Positions 16,259 to 24,818 of a stretch of 64,000 bases of DNA are shown here, piece after piece. The stretch comes from Parablautia muri. GTDB lineage: Bacteria > Bacillota > Clostridia > Lachnospirales > Lachnospiraceae. The translations under genes were made by a program, and so were the position numbers. Each line of letters begins with the position of its first letter. Position 1 is the stretch's first letter. Below the pieces are notes generated by a model, which saw only the letters and a program-made list of their open reading frames with translations, was not told the origin of the DNA and searched no databases. The stretch covers positions 1 through 64,000 of the forward strand of contig NZ_QZDT01000020.1 in NCBI RefSeq assembly GCF_009917485.1, read 5' to 3'.

Positions 16259-17419
16259 TTAATCCCTCCTGTGGGCATTGCCATAGGCATTTATATATTC
16301 ATAGGTTTCCGCCTCCGCTTCAAGTATTTCTTCCACAGACGGATTGCAAACCGTTTTATGCTGTTCCATAGCACCCTCAATCAAATCATATATCTCAAGG
16401 AACCGAAGCCTTCTGTCAAGAAACAGCGCCACGGCTCTTTCATTTGCCGCATTGTAAACTGTTGGCATACTGCCTCCCAGCTCTATCGCTTTATAAGCCA
16501 TTGCAAGCCCCTTAAAGGTTTCCGTATCTGGTTTTTCAAAGGTAAGAGAAGAAAGCGTATAGAAATCCACCTTTTTTCCTTCCATAGGCCTTCTATCTGG
16601 ATAAAACAGCGCATACTGAATGGGAAGCTTCATATCCGGCATACCAAGCTGCGCCATAATGCCCCCATCCACATATTCCACCATGGAATGAATGATGCTT
16701 TGGGGATGCACCACTACCTGAATCTTTTCCGGTTCCACTCCGAAAAGCCATTTTGCCTCAATCACCTCAAGGCCTTTATTGACTAAGGTAGCGGAATCCA
16801 CCGTAATCTTTCTTCCCATAGCCCAGTTCGGATGGTTCAGCGCATCTTCAACCGTCACTCCCTTTAAATCCGCGCTGCTTCTTCCCCGAAAAGGTCCACC
16901 CGAAGCAGTCAGAAGAATCTTGCTGATTCTCTCCTTGTTTTCCCCATGCATGGACTGAAAAATAGCACTGTGCTCACTGTCCACGGGGAAAATCGGAACC
17001 TTCCTTTGGGCTGCAAGGGGCATAATCAGATGCCCTGCAGTGACCAGTGTTTCCTTATTTGCAAGGGCAATGGTCTTTCCCGCCTCAATCGCTGCTATGG
17101 TCGGCTTTATACCTATCATGCCCACAACGGCAGTTACAAAAACCTCTATTTCCTCCATGACAGCAATTTCCAAAAGCCCTTCCATACCGCAAAGGACCTT
17201 TGTATTCGTATCTGCTACCCGGATGCGAAGTTCATCCGCTGCTTTTTCTTCCCAGAGTGCTGCCACCGCCGGAGAAAATTCACGAATCTGCTCCTCCAGC
17301 TTTGCCACATTGCTCCCTGCCGCAAGCGCAGCCACCTGTAAATCTTCATTATTTCTCACAATAGCAAGGGTCTGTGTACCAATCGAACCGGTAGATCCCA
17401 AAATACCTATTTTTTTCAT
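16259..17419 (-). CDS. dxr: 1-deoxy-D-xylulose-5-phosphate reductoisomerase
   Basis: Dxr commits DXP to the MEP isoprenoid pathway using NADPH. The N-terminal GSTGSIGTQTL is the nucleotide-binding loop; ANKETLVTAG, PVDSEHSAIFQ, ASGGPFRG and NHPNWAMGRKITVDSATL mark the catalytic and substrate-binding regions. Length 386 is normal. GAGGGATTAGG precedes the ATG. It sits between cdsA (17 bases upstream) and rseP (one-base gap), the order found in B. subtilis and many other bacteria. Confidence 0.98.
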   Translation of the reverse strand: MKKIGILGSTGSIGTQTLAIVRNNEDLQVAALAAGSNVAKLEEQIREFSPAVAALWEEKAADELRIRVADTNTKVLCGMEGLLEIAVMEEIEVFVTAVVGMIGIKPTIAAIEAGKTIALANKETLVTAGHLIMPLAAQRKVPIFPVDSEHSAIFQSMHGENKERISKILLTASGGPFRGRSSADLKGVTVEDALNHPNWAMGRKITVDSATLVNKGLEVIEAKWLFGVEPEKIQVVVHPQSIIHSMVEYVDGGIMAQLGMPDMKLPIQYALFYPDRRPMEGKKVDFYTLSSLTFEKPDTETFKGLAMAYKAIELGGSMPTVYNAANERAVALFLDRRLRFLEIYDLIEGAMEQHKTVCNPSVEEILEAEAETYEYINAYGNAHRRD

Positions 17420-17435
17420 CCTAATCCCTCATATG

Positions 17436-18257
17436 TCAGCTGTGTATTAATAAAAAGGTCAAAAAATATATCATAGGCGCTGTAAAAATCACACTGTCAA
17501 ATCGATCCATGACGCCTCCATGCCCCGGTATCAGCTTTCCATAATCCTTGATTTCATGATTTCTTTTGATAGCAGATGCCGCTAAATCCCCCACCTGGGA
17601 AATCACTGCTCCCACTGCGCTAATCAACACAAAAATCCACGTAATCTTTTGTTCAAGAATCACATGCTCCACAATAAAATAAGCATAAGCCGCCCCCACC
17701 AGCGCGGAACCCACAATTCCTCCTAATGCTCCTTCGATGGATTTCTTGGGACTTAAAACCGGTACCAGCTTATGTTTTCCAAACAAAATACCCACCCCAT
17801 AAGCGCAAGTATCACAAATCCATGAACTGATAAAAATCATCCATACGGAATAAATTCCATAGGAAAGTTCTCTTACCAGATAAATGAAAGACAGCATAAT
17901 CGGCGCATAGGCAACGCAGAAAAAAGCGCACATAATCTGTTCAGCCCGGTATTTGGGAAATGTAAACACATAGAGAAACATAAAGGCCACTAAAATAGTT
18001 ATCACTGCAAGAAACAGGTACCGTGAATCCTCCACAAATACCATCAACAGATAATAAGCAGTGATTCCCACATAGCCTATTATTTCCAGCCCCCTTATTC
18101 CCTTAGGCTCCACAAGCTTACAGGCCTTCATAAGCTCGCCAAACGCAATGAGAGCCAGCATAAGAAGCACCGCCGCCAGCACATATCCTCCGGCAAGCAC
18201 GGTGGTAAGCGCCAGCGCCACAAGAACAATACTGCTAAGTAACCTCGTCATAAACAT
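17436..18257 (-). CDS. cdsA: Phosphatidate cytidylyltransferase
   Basis: CdsA makes CDP-diacylglycerol, the precursor of all bacterial phospholipids. The 273-residue product is a polytopic membrane protein with about eight hydrophobic segments. The family signature is at the C-terminal end: SQVGDLAASAIKRN, IKDYGKLIPGHGGVMDRFDS. AGGAGG precedes the ATG at 8 bases. Three bases separate it from uppS, so translation is tightly linked. Confidence 0.97.
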   Translation of the reverse strand: MFMTRLLSSIVLVALALTTVLAGGYVLAAVLLMLALIAFGELMKACKLVEPKGIRGLEIIGYVGITAYYLLMVFVEDSRYLFLAVITILVAFMFLYVFTFPKYRAEQIMCAFFCVAYAPIMLSFIYLVRELSYGIYSVWMIFISSWICDTCAYGVGILFGKHKLVPVLSPKKSIEGALGGIVGSALVGAAYAYFIVEHVILEQKITWIFVLISAVGAVISQVGDLAASAIKRNHEIKDYGKLIPGHGGVMDRFDSVIFTAPMIYFLTFLLIHS

Positions 18258-18260
18258 GAC

Positions 18261-18986
18261 CTATTCCTCCTCTATCCGGCCGTATCTTCTATCCCTATGA
18301 TTATATGCTTCCACAGCTTTTACCAATTCCTCCTTTGAAAAATCAGGCCATGCCACAGGTGTAAAATAAAATTCCGTATAGGCCAACTGCCAGAGAAGGA
18401 AATTGGATATCCTCTGTTCATTACAGGTACGAATAAGCAGGTCCGGCTCTGGCAAGCTGCCTGTGTCAAGAAGCCCTGACAAATAATCCTCCGTCACATC
18501 CTCTGCCGAAATCTCTCCTTTTTCCACCCGATTAGCAATCTCCTTCACAGCGCGCACAATCTCATCTCTGCCTCCATAATTTAGGGCAATCTGAAAATGC
18601 AGGCCGTCATTATCCTTCGTAGATTCCTCCAGCTGTGCGATTCTGTTTCTAATATCCTCATCCAAACCTGTCTTATCCCCAAGTACACGCACACACATTC
18701 GATTCTTTTTGGCTGTGGTCAGACAGGTTTTCATATAATTGCGTAAAAGTTTCATGAGCGCATCCACTTCCTCCTTGGGACGGCTCCAATTCTCTGTGCT
18801 GAAGGCGTATACGGTAAGATACTGAATTCCCATCCGATAGGCCTCCTCACAAATAACCTCTACGGTCTTTGCCCCCTGAATATGTCCATAATTTCTTGGC
18901 ATTCCCTTACTCTTTGCCCATCTTCCATTGCCATCTAATATTATCGCCACATGCTTTGGCATTACCAGATCCTTTTTTTCTGCCAT
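18261..18986 (-). CDS. uppS: Isoprenyl (undecaprenyl diphosphate) synthase
   Basis: A cis-prenyltransferase that adds isopentenyl units to farnesyl diphosphate to give the C55 lipid carrier for the cell wall. HVAIILDGNGRWAK has the catalytic Asp at residue 18; GH, AFSTENWSRP, ALNYGGRDEI, PEPDLLIRT and ISNFLLWQLAYTEFYF are the remaining family motifs. 241 residues, normal length. The neighbours dxr and ispG feed isoprenoid units to this enzyme. Confidence 0.97.
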   Translation of the reverse strand: MAEKKDLVMPKHVAIILDGNGRWAKSKGMPRNYGHIQGAKTVEVICEEAYRMGIQYLTVYAFSTENWSRPKEEVDALMKLLRNYMKTCLTTAKKNRMCVRVLGDKTGLDEDIRNRIAQLEESTKDNDGLHFQIALNYGGRDEIVRAVKEIANRVEKGEISAEDVTEDYLSGLLDTGSLPEPDLLIRTCNEQRISNFLLWQLAYTEFYFTPVAWPDFSKEELVKAVEAYNHRDRRYGRIEEE

Positions 18987-19140
18987 AAGACAAAACCTCT
19001 CTTGCGGAAATAAAGGGCAACACGACTAAAACATAATCGCCTGCCCCTCCTTCTTTATGAATTTATGTTCTGATACGAAGAAATATCAAGCGCTGTCACA
19101 CTTCGCAATCCAGCTTATTCACTGTTCAAAGCTCCCTATC

Positions 19141-19692
19141 CTATACCGTAAGGATTTCCTTTGATTTTTCCTCCATTAGCTTATCAACATCCTTAATATA
19201 TTTATCTGTCAGCTTTTGCAGTTCATCCGTAAGCTCCTTAATTTCATCTTCCGATACCTCTGCCTTCGCTAACTTTTTGAACGCATCATTTCCATCTCTT
19301 CTGATATTGCGGATGGCAACCTTGCTTTCCTCTGCCTTCTTTTTAACATCCTTTACCAAATCTTTTCTGCGCTCCTCAGTAAGCTCAGGAAATGTAAGTC
19401 TTATAACCGATCCGTCATTGGAAGGTGTTATGCCAATATCAGATGCCATAATCGCTTTCTCGATTGCCTTAATCAAAGATTTTTCCCATGGGGCAATCTG
19501 AATCATTCTAGCGTCAGGAACCGTGACATTTCCCACCTGCTGAATCGGTGTAGGCGTTCCATAATAATCCACCCGAAGCTTGTCAAGTACATGGGGATTG
19601 GCACGCCCTGCTCTGATTCCCTGATAATCTCCATCCAGATGCTCATACGTTTTTTTCATTTTATTATTATAAATTTCTAATCTCTCATCCAT
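19141..19692 (-). CDS. frr: Ribosome recycling factor
   Basis: RRF splits the post-termination ribosome together with EF-G. The 183-residue product is mostly helical with the conserved GIRAGRANPHVLDKLRVDYYG and ELTEERRKDLVK motifs and the C-terminal helix. It follows pyrH as in most bacteria, with a 72-base gap. AAAGGG lies upstream of the ATG. The 154 bases after it, before uppS, contain no gene and no clear terminator. Confidence 0.98.
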   Translation of the reverse strand: MDERLEIYNNKMKKTYEHLDGDYQGIRAGRANPHVLDKLRVDYYGTPTPIQQVGNVTVPDARMIQIAPWEKSLIKAIEKAIMASDIGITPSNDGSVIRLTFPELTEERRKDLVKDVKKKAEESKVAIRNIRRDGNDAFKKLAKAEVSEDEIKELTDELQKLTDKYIKDVDKLMEEKSKEILTV

Positions 19693-19764
19693 TTTATAAG
19701 CCCTTTCATTATATAGCCGTTTCCACCCAGAAACATTTATCCGCTTAGATACGTTAAGTTTTTA

Positions 19765-20460
19765 TCACACGGTTATTTTCGTTCCGCTGAATTTCCCCCT
19801 GACAGTGTTCACAATGCTGTCCGCTTCATTTAGGCCAAATACCCACATGGGCATCTTATTTTCCCTAGCCAATATGGACGCTGTCATATCTACCACCTGA
19901 AGGTTAGCCGCAATCACATCATCTATACTGAGCTCGTCATACTTCTGCGCTGCCGGATTCATCTTCGGATCACTGTCATAGACACCGTCAATTGACTTCG
20001 CAAGCAAAATCACATCAGCCTCTACTTCTACCGCCCGAAGCACTACTCCCGTATCAGTAGAGAAATAAGGATGCCCTGTTCCTCCTGCAAAGAAAACCAC
20101 CATACCTTTTTCAAAATATTGATTGGCTCTATCCTTTGAAAAAAGCTTTGTAAAAGATCCGCACGCAAAAGGTGTAAGAATTGCAGTCTTCATACCCACA
20201 CTGCGAAAAATTTCAGACACATAAATACAGTTCATGACCGTTGCAAGCATACCAATCTGGTCAGCCTTCACTCTGTCAATGGCTTCACTCGTTCTCCCCC
20301 GCCAGAAATTTCCTCCACCTGTGACTACTCCTACCTGGATATCATCATCCAAAAGCTGCTTCACCTGCAAAGCAACACCGCGCACCGTATCCTCATCAAA
20401 TCCGGTTTTCTTATCTCCTGCCAACGCCTCACCACTTAATTTCAGTAAAATTCTCTGCAT
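19765..20460 (-). CDS. pyrH: UMP kinase
   Basis: PyrH phosphorylates UMP to UDP with ATP. It belongs to the amino-acid-kinase fold: ILLKLSGEAL at the N-terminus, GVVTGGGNFWRG, GMLATVMNCIYV, FFAGGTGHPYFSTDT and SIDGVYDSDP are present. 231 residues, typical. GAGGG precedes the ATG. It lies between a bactofilin gene and frr; in B. subtilis tsf would directly precede it, so the deacetylase and bactofilin genes are an insertion in that order. Confidence 0.98.
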   Translation of the reverse strand: MQRILLKLSGEALAGDKKTGFDEDTVRGVALQVKQLLDDDIQVGVVTGGGNFWRGRTSEAIDRVKADQIGMLATVMNCIYVSEIFRSVGMKTAILTPFACGSFTKLFSKDRANQYFEKGMVVFFAGGTGHPYFSTDTGVVLRAVEVEADVILLAKSIDGVYDSDPKMNPAAQKYDELSIDDVIAANLQVVDMTASILARENKMPMWVFGLNEADSIVNTVRGKFSGTKITV

Positions 20461-20493
20461 AAGAATCCCTCAGGCCTCCAATCATCTGCAAAT

Positions 20494-21348
20494 CTATTTT
20501 ATTTTTTTCAATTCTTCAAAGAAGGATGAAGGATTAACTTCAGCATAGCACTGTGAACACATACCTTCAATTACAGCACCATTGTTAATCTGTACTGATT
20601 TAGACTTAATATCCCCCATAACGATTGCTGATGCATCTAAAATAACCGGCCCTCTTACATCAATGTCACCCTTTACAGCCCCTGCAATCACAGCGCTGTT
20701 TGCATAAATATTGCCAAGAATAACTGTGCTCTGTCCCACCTTAATGCTTCCCTGGCTTCTAAGCTCTCCGGTTACTCTTGCACCGTCTGCAAAAATTTCC
20801 GCTGCCTGAGAATTTCCCTGTATAATACCGGTAATGTTTAACTTGCCTAAAGCTTCTACATTTCCTACAATGCTTCCTCTCACTTCAAGGGCGCCTTCCG
20901 TTGCTATATTTCCGTTGATAATCATGGACTCCGTAAGTATGGAAGTTTCATCAGTAGGCTTTTTGGAAGAATTATCTATCATTGTAACTGGCTCCTTCTT
21001 TTCTACTACGGGCGGCTCGTAAACCGGTTCCGGATCTTCGGGCACTTTTACATCCTCTACATTTTCAAGCATCTGACTTAAATCTGCGGCAAAATCATTC
21101 ACCGTAACCGATGCAACGCTCTCTGGTGTGTATTTTGGTTCATTTCTGGACATATAAGATATTGTATTTGTATTTTCCAGCACGCTCGGTGATGCATCCG
21201 ATACATCTTCCGCTTCATCCGCAACCTTTTCCTCCGTTGTTGTTTCCTCCTTGACAGTTTCTTCCACTACTTCTTCAGCGCCTTCTTCCGGCAAGAGTTC
21301 GTTTACTGCCTGAGATAAATCATCCTTTAAATCTGAGAAAAAACCCAT
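20494..21348 (-). CDS. Bactofilin, polymer-forming cytoskeletal protein
   Basis: The C-terminal half (about residues 135-265) is the right-handed beta-helix of bactofilins, with short repeating turns such as GNIATEGALEVRGSIVGNVEALGKLNITG, built of Gly, Val, Ile and Asn. The N-terminal 130 residues are acidic and disordered (runs of Glu, Val and Thr), longer than in most bactofilins. These proteins polymerise on the membrane and often recruit cell-wall enzymes. The NodB deacetylase gene lies 27 bases upstream in the same unit, which fits that role, though the link is inference. GGAGG precedes the ATG. Confidence 0.88.
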   Translation of the reverse strand: MGFFSDLKDDLSQAVNELLPEEGAEEVVEETVKEETTTEEKVADEAEDVSDASPSVLENTNTISYMSRNEPKYTPESVASVTVNDFAADLSQMLENVEDVKVPEDPEPVYEPPVVEKKEPVTMIDNSSKKPTDETSILTESMIINGNIATEGALEVRGSIVGNVEALGKLNITGIIQGNSQAAEIFADGARVTGELRSQGSIKVGQSTVILGNIYANSAVIAGAVKGDIDVRGPVILDASAIVMGDIKSKSVQINNGAVIEGMCSQCYAEVNPSSFFEELKKIK

Positions 21349-21375
21349 CTTTAAAATCCTCCATTCTTATCTTGC

Positions 21376-22302
21376 TTAATTTATGTTAGTTGATAAAACA
21401 TGCTGAACTGGCTTCGTTTCATCCGTAATTGGTAAAATGACAGTATCTCCCCGCTCCTGAATTACCTTTATTACCTCCGGGAGCGCTTCCACCGTTGTTA
21501 CCTTATCTTTGGCATCATGCATTAAAATCATACCTATATTCACGCTATCTAACTTATTAACACAATTATCTACAAAGGCATCTACGCTTAAGTCCTCTCT
21601 GACCGCATCTCCTGAGGAAATATTCCAATCAAAATAGGTTATTCCATTTTCATTCAAATATGCAATCAGCTCCTGCATTTCTACGTTACTTACCGTATTA
21701 GAACTGCCCCCCGGGAAACGATAGTATCTGGGCCAGATGCCTGTAATCTGATATAGATATTCCTGCAGCTTCGTCAAATCCTCCACAAAGCTTTCCTTGC
21801 TCTCATAAATTTCATCATATTTGTGACTGTAAGAATGCATCGCCAAGGTATGGCCCTCGTCCACAATTCTCTGATACATGCGAGTAGAATGTTCATCCGT
21901 CTTCCCTACCACAAAAAAAGTGGCGTGCACATCATATTCCTTTAAAACATCCAAAATTTTATCCGTATTTGCACTTGGCCCATCATCAAAAGTCAGGTAC
22001 ACTTCTTTTACAATACCGTCAGTATCCGCCTGTAAGTCTTCCGTATCCTGCTGCACATCTTCTTCCTTATTGCGGGCTGATTCCTCAATGCCAGATGAAG
22101 TAAATACATCTGCCCCGGCGCTTTTCTCCTTTTCTGTCAGAAGCATAGCCTCTAATTCTTTCACCCTGCTTTCAAGAGAAACAACACGCACCCCAAGTAA
22201 AATACTCACTATAACCGGAATTATAATTGCCGCCGCAATCGTCCCTAATATGATCTTTTTGAGCCGCCGAATCCTTTTACGCCGATCATATCCTCCCGTC
22301 AT
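21376..22302 (-). CDS. Membrane-anchored polysaccharide deacetylase (NodB type)
   Basis: A short basic N-terminus is followed by one membrane segment (residues about 15-38, IILGTIAAAIIIPVIVSILL) and a coiled, acidic linker, placing the enzyme outside the cell. The NodB domain begins near residue 98: TFDDGPSANT (catalytic Asp pair), HSYSHKYDE (metal-binding His), YRFPGGSSN, FDWNISSGDA and ILMHDA. Probably removes acetyl groups from peptidoglycan GlcNAc or MurNAc; the substrate cannot be fixed from sequence. AAGGAG lies upstream of the ATG. It shares a transcript with the bactofilin. Confidence 0.9.
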   Translation of the reverse strand: MTGGYDRRKRIRRLKKIILGTIAAAIIIPVIVSILLGVRVVSLESRVKELEAMLLTEKEKSAGADVFTSSGIEESARNKEEDVQQDTEDLQADTDGIVKEVYLTFDDGPSANTDKILDVLKEYDVHATFFVVGKTDEHSTRMYQRIVDEGHTLAMHSYSHKYDEIYESKESFVEDLTKLQEYLYQITGIWPRYYRFPGGSSNTVSNVEMQELIAYLNENGITYFDWNISSGDAVREDLSVDAFVDNCVNKLDSVNIGMILMHDAKDKVTTVEALPEVIKVIQERGDTVILPITDETKPVQHVLSTNIN

Positions 22303-22335
22303 AAGCCCTTAACTCCTTGTAAAACACTTGCACAT

Positions 22336-22363
22336 ATTGTAACACAATATACTTTTATGTGAA
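22336..22363 (-). promoter_or_regulatory. Candidate promoter of the deacetylase-bactofilin-pyrH unit, overlapped by a palindrome
   Basis: Minus-strand TTCACA (22358-22363), 16-base spacer, TACAAT (22336-22341). A perfect palindrome ATATTGT-AAC-ACAATAT at 22334-22350 covers the -10 box, a position where a repressor would block transcription. The rest of the 367-base gap up to tsf holds a degenerate repeat (22408-22433) and the tsf terminator, and no gene. Confidence 0.45.
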
Positions 22364-22407
22364 AGAGTTAAATTAATTACTGTTCACCTCGTAAGCAGCA
22401 ATCCATA

Positions 22408-22433
22408 ACAGTTCAAACAAGCTGAGCTGTTGC
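22408..22433. repeat. Short degenerate intergenic repeat, copy A
   Basis: ACAGTTCAAACAAGCTGAGC followed by TGTTGC, in the gap between tsf and the deacetylase gene. Confidence 0.35.
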
Positions 22434-22586
22434 AGAAACTCATCCTTTTCCCATTAAGGAGTCCTGAAAAAAGACAAAATACCGCTACGTTTATCCTACT
22501 TTAACCCATTATACTAAATTATGGATTTACAATCTACATTTTTTGTGGATTTTTTTACTTTTTCTATCACTTTTTTTACCTACATA

Positions 22587-22620
22587 AAAATCGGGGTTCC
22601 ACATAAGGAATCCCGATTTT
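22587..22620 (-). terminator. Intrinsic terminator of the rpsB-tsf operon
   Basis: On the minus strand the arm complementary to 22607-22620 (AAAATCGGGATTCC) pairs with the arm complementary to 22587-22600, with a 6-base loop, followed by TTTTT. It lies about 50 bases after the tsf stop. Confidence 0.88.
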
Positions 22621-22669
22621 AAAACCTGCCAGCTTCTCACCACCAGCTGTCAGATACATGATTCTCTCA

Positions 22670-23608
22670 CTACATACCTGCCTGAGCTGCAACCTCTGCT
22701 GCGAAATCATCCACCTTTTTCTCCAAGCCTTCACCGGTTTCAAAGCGAACAAATTTCTTGATAGAAAGGTTCGCACTGTTTTCTTTTGCAACCTGCGCCA
22801 CATACTGTGCAACAGTTTGTTTGCCGTCCTCAGCCTTTACATATACCTGCTCTAACAGACAAACCTCTTTCAGCTCCTTATTAAGACGTCCTGTCACAGC
22901 ACCCTCAATCACCTTCTCCGGCTTGCCTGCCATCTTAGGGTCATTGGCAATCTGCGCTAACAGAATTTCTTTTTCATGAGCCTTATATTCTTCCGAAACC
23001 TCTGCTGTGGACACATATTTAGGAGACAATGCAGCAACCTGCATAGCAAGGTTTGTCAAAGCTTCTTTAACCGCATCGTTTACTACATCCGTATCCGCCT
23101 CAACGATAACGCCAATTCTTCCGCCACCATGTACATAAGACACAACACAGCCATTTTCAGCAGTTACCTTCTCAAATCTTCTGATATTTAAATTCTCGCC
23201 GATCTTTGCAATCTTCTCAACAAGTGCATCTTTTACCGTTTTGGATGCGTCAAGATTCCAGCTCTCCGCCATGAATGCATCCATGTCAGCCGCATCAGAT
23301 TCAACTGCCTGCTTTGCAACCGCATCTACAAAAGTCTGGAATTCTTCATTCTTCGCTACAAAGTCTGTTTCAGAGTTAACCTCTACCACTGCCGCTGTCT
23401 TATCGTCCTTAAGGGCTACCTTGCAAAGTCCTTCCGCAGCAATTCTGCCAGCCTTCTTTTCCGCCTTTGCCTGTCCGTTCTTTCTAAGGAACTCAACCGC
23501 AGCATCCATATCTCCGTCTGTTTCTCCAAGGGCTTTCTTGCAGTCCATCATGCCTGCCCCGGTCATCTCTCTTAATTCTTTCACCATAGCCGCTGTAATA
23601 TTAGCCAT
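22670..23608 (-). CDS. tsf: Translation elongation factor Ts
   Basis: EF-Ts exchanges GDP for GTP on EF-Tu. Conserved N-terminal UBA-like domain (MVKELREMTGAGMMDCKKAL), the TDFVA motif in VEVNSETDFVAKNEEF and the dimerisation region are present. The start at 23608 (MANITAAMVKELREMTG) has GGAGG 5 bases upstream; a reading four codons longer would begin inside that site. 312 residues, normal for Clostridia. It forms an operon with rpsB, 87 bases upstream. Confidence 0.98.
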   Translation of the reverse strand: MANITAAMVKELREMTGAGMMDCKKALGETDGDMDAAVEFLRKNGQAKAEKKAGRIAAEGLCKVALKDDKTAAVVEVNSETDFVAKNEEFQTFVDAVAKQAVESDAADMDAFMAESWNLDASKTVKDALVEKIAKIGENLNIRRFEKVTAENGCVVSYVHGGGRIGVIVEADTDVVNDAVKEALTNLAMQVAALSPKYVSTAEVSEEYKAHEKEILLAQIANDPKMAGKPEKVIEGAVTGRLNKELKEVCLLEQVYVKAEDGKQTVAQYVAQVAKENSANLSIKKFVRFETGEGLEKKVDDFAAEVAAQAGM

Positions 23609-23694
23609 TTTTTCCTCCATTTCCAGGCGCTCTCTTAACTATCAATGCCACATCAATTTTAAGTAACCATATCTCTGCATAAGCGCCAAACTAT

Positions 23695-24474
23695 TTATTC
23701 CGCATCTGCTGCTACAATTTCCTCAATATCCTTAGGTTCCGATGCTTCTTCAGCCGCTGCCGCTTCTTCCATCTGATCCTCTACATTCTCCTCACCCTGA
23801 TTTGCCTCAATTACAGCATCCGCCATCTTAGACGCAATCAGCTTAACGGCACGGATTGCATCATCATTACCAGGAATAATATAATCCAGTTCCTCCGGAT
23901 CACAGTTGGTATCACCAATACCAATCAAAGTAATGCCCAGTGCATGTGCTTCCTGCACGCAGATTCTTTCCTTCTTAGGGTCTACCACAAAAACAGCATC
24001 TGGAATCCTGCTCATATTCTTGATACCGCCTAAGTTCTTCTCAAGCTTTTCCCATTCCTTCTTAAGGGCGATAACCTCTTTCTTCGGAAGAACATCAAAA
24101 GTACCGTCTTCTGCCATAGTCTCAATTGCCCTTAAACGCTCAATTCTACTCTGGATGGTCTTAAAGTTGGTCATCATACCACCTAACCATCTCTCATTCA
24201 CATAATACATACCACAGCGCTCTGCCTCCGCCTTAACAGCATCCTGCGCCTGCTTCTTTGTTCCAACAAACAGGATTGTTCCGCCCTGTGAAGCGATTTC
24301 GAACACTGCCCTGTAAGCCTCATCAACCTTCCCCACAGATTTCTGCAAATCGATAATGTGGATACCATTTCTCTCTGTGAAGATGTAAGGAGCCATCTTA
24401 GGGTTCCATCTTCTTGTCTGATGTCCAAAATGAACACCTGCCTCTAACAACTGCTTCATTGAAATAACACTCAT
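23695..24474 (-). CDS. rpsB: 30S ribosomal protein S2
   Basis: S2 binds the small subunit near the platform. The product begins [27 protein letters not shown], has the family motifs [15 protein letters not shown] and [19 protein letters not shown], and ends in an acidic tail rich in Glu and Ala. 259 residues. GGAGG precedes the ATG. It is the first gene of the rpsB-tsf operon and follows a leader of about 125 bases from the predicted start, where S2 could feed back on its own mRNA as in other bacteria; no specific leader structure was worked out. Confidence 0.98.
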   Translation of the reverse strand: MSVISMKQLLEAGVHFGHQTRRWNPKMAPYIFTERNGIHIIDLQKSVGKVDEAYRAVFEIASQGGTILFVGTKKQAQDAVKAEAERCGMYYVNERWLGGMMTNFKTIQSRIERLRAIETMAEDGTFDVLPKKEVIALKKEWEKLEKNLGGIKNMSRIPDAVFVVDPKKERICVQEAHALGITLIGIGDTNCDPEELDYIIPGNDDAIRAVKLIASKMADAVIEANQGEENVEDQMEEAAAAEEASEPKDIEEIVAADAE

Positions 24475-24608
24475 TGTTCTACCTCCATTTGGTTTTTCTT
24501 CCGCATATTTTCTTCTCTCCTGCAGACCCTTTCGCTATGCCGTTCACACAGCGTTCAAAAAAGCACCAACATTCAATCAATATGCGTGTTTTATTGTCAT
24601 GTCAAGAA

Positions 24609-24637
24609 ATTATAACATAAAGATTATCGGCCTGCAA
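24609..24637 (-). promoter_or_regulatory. Promoter of rpsB-tsf
   Basis: Minus-strand TTGCAG (24632-24637), 17-base spacer, TATAAT (24609-24614), a strong sigma-A promoter. The start site would be near 24601. It is divergent from the asnA promoter 43 bases away. Confidence 0.8.
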
Positions 24638-24679
24638 GAAATTTTTCATGTAAATCTCCCATTATTTTTATATTTAAAC

Positions 24680-24707
24680 TTGCGAAAAAATGCATATTTA
24701 TTATAAT
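24680..24707 (+). promoter_or_regulatory. Promoter of asnA
   Basis: TTGCGA (24680-24685), 16-base spacer, TATAAT (24702-24707) on the plus strand. The 105-base leader to asnA contains the hairpin repeat at 24736-24770. The whole 24475-24818 gap holds these two divergent promoters, the two leaders and no gene. Confidence 0.7.
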
Positions 24708-24735
24708 AAGTATTGGCCGCGGCAGCCGCCAAATA

Positions 24736-24770
24736 TCCGTGCAGGCACGTCTGCTTGGCTCGTTGCCCGC
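24736..24770 (+). repeat. Leader hairpin repeat, copy 2
   Basis: A 35-base element TCCGTGCAGGCACGTCTG...GTTGCCCGC in the asnA leader, closely matching 3367-3402 in both arms and differing mainly in the loop. Confidence 0.65.
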
Positions 24771-24818
24771 GGGAATAAAAAACTGTAAAGAAACGTAAAA
24801 ATGAAAGGATTGAGATCT

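Noticed and set aside
24615-24640. A GCCGATAA sequence resembling a sigma-D -10 before rpsB
   Set aside because: No TAAA-type -35 is at the right distance, and a near-consensus sigma-A promoter covers the same bases.
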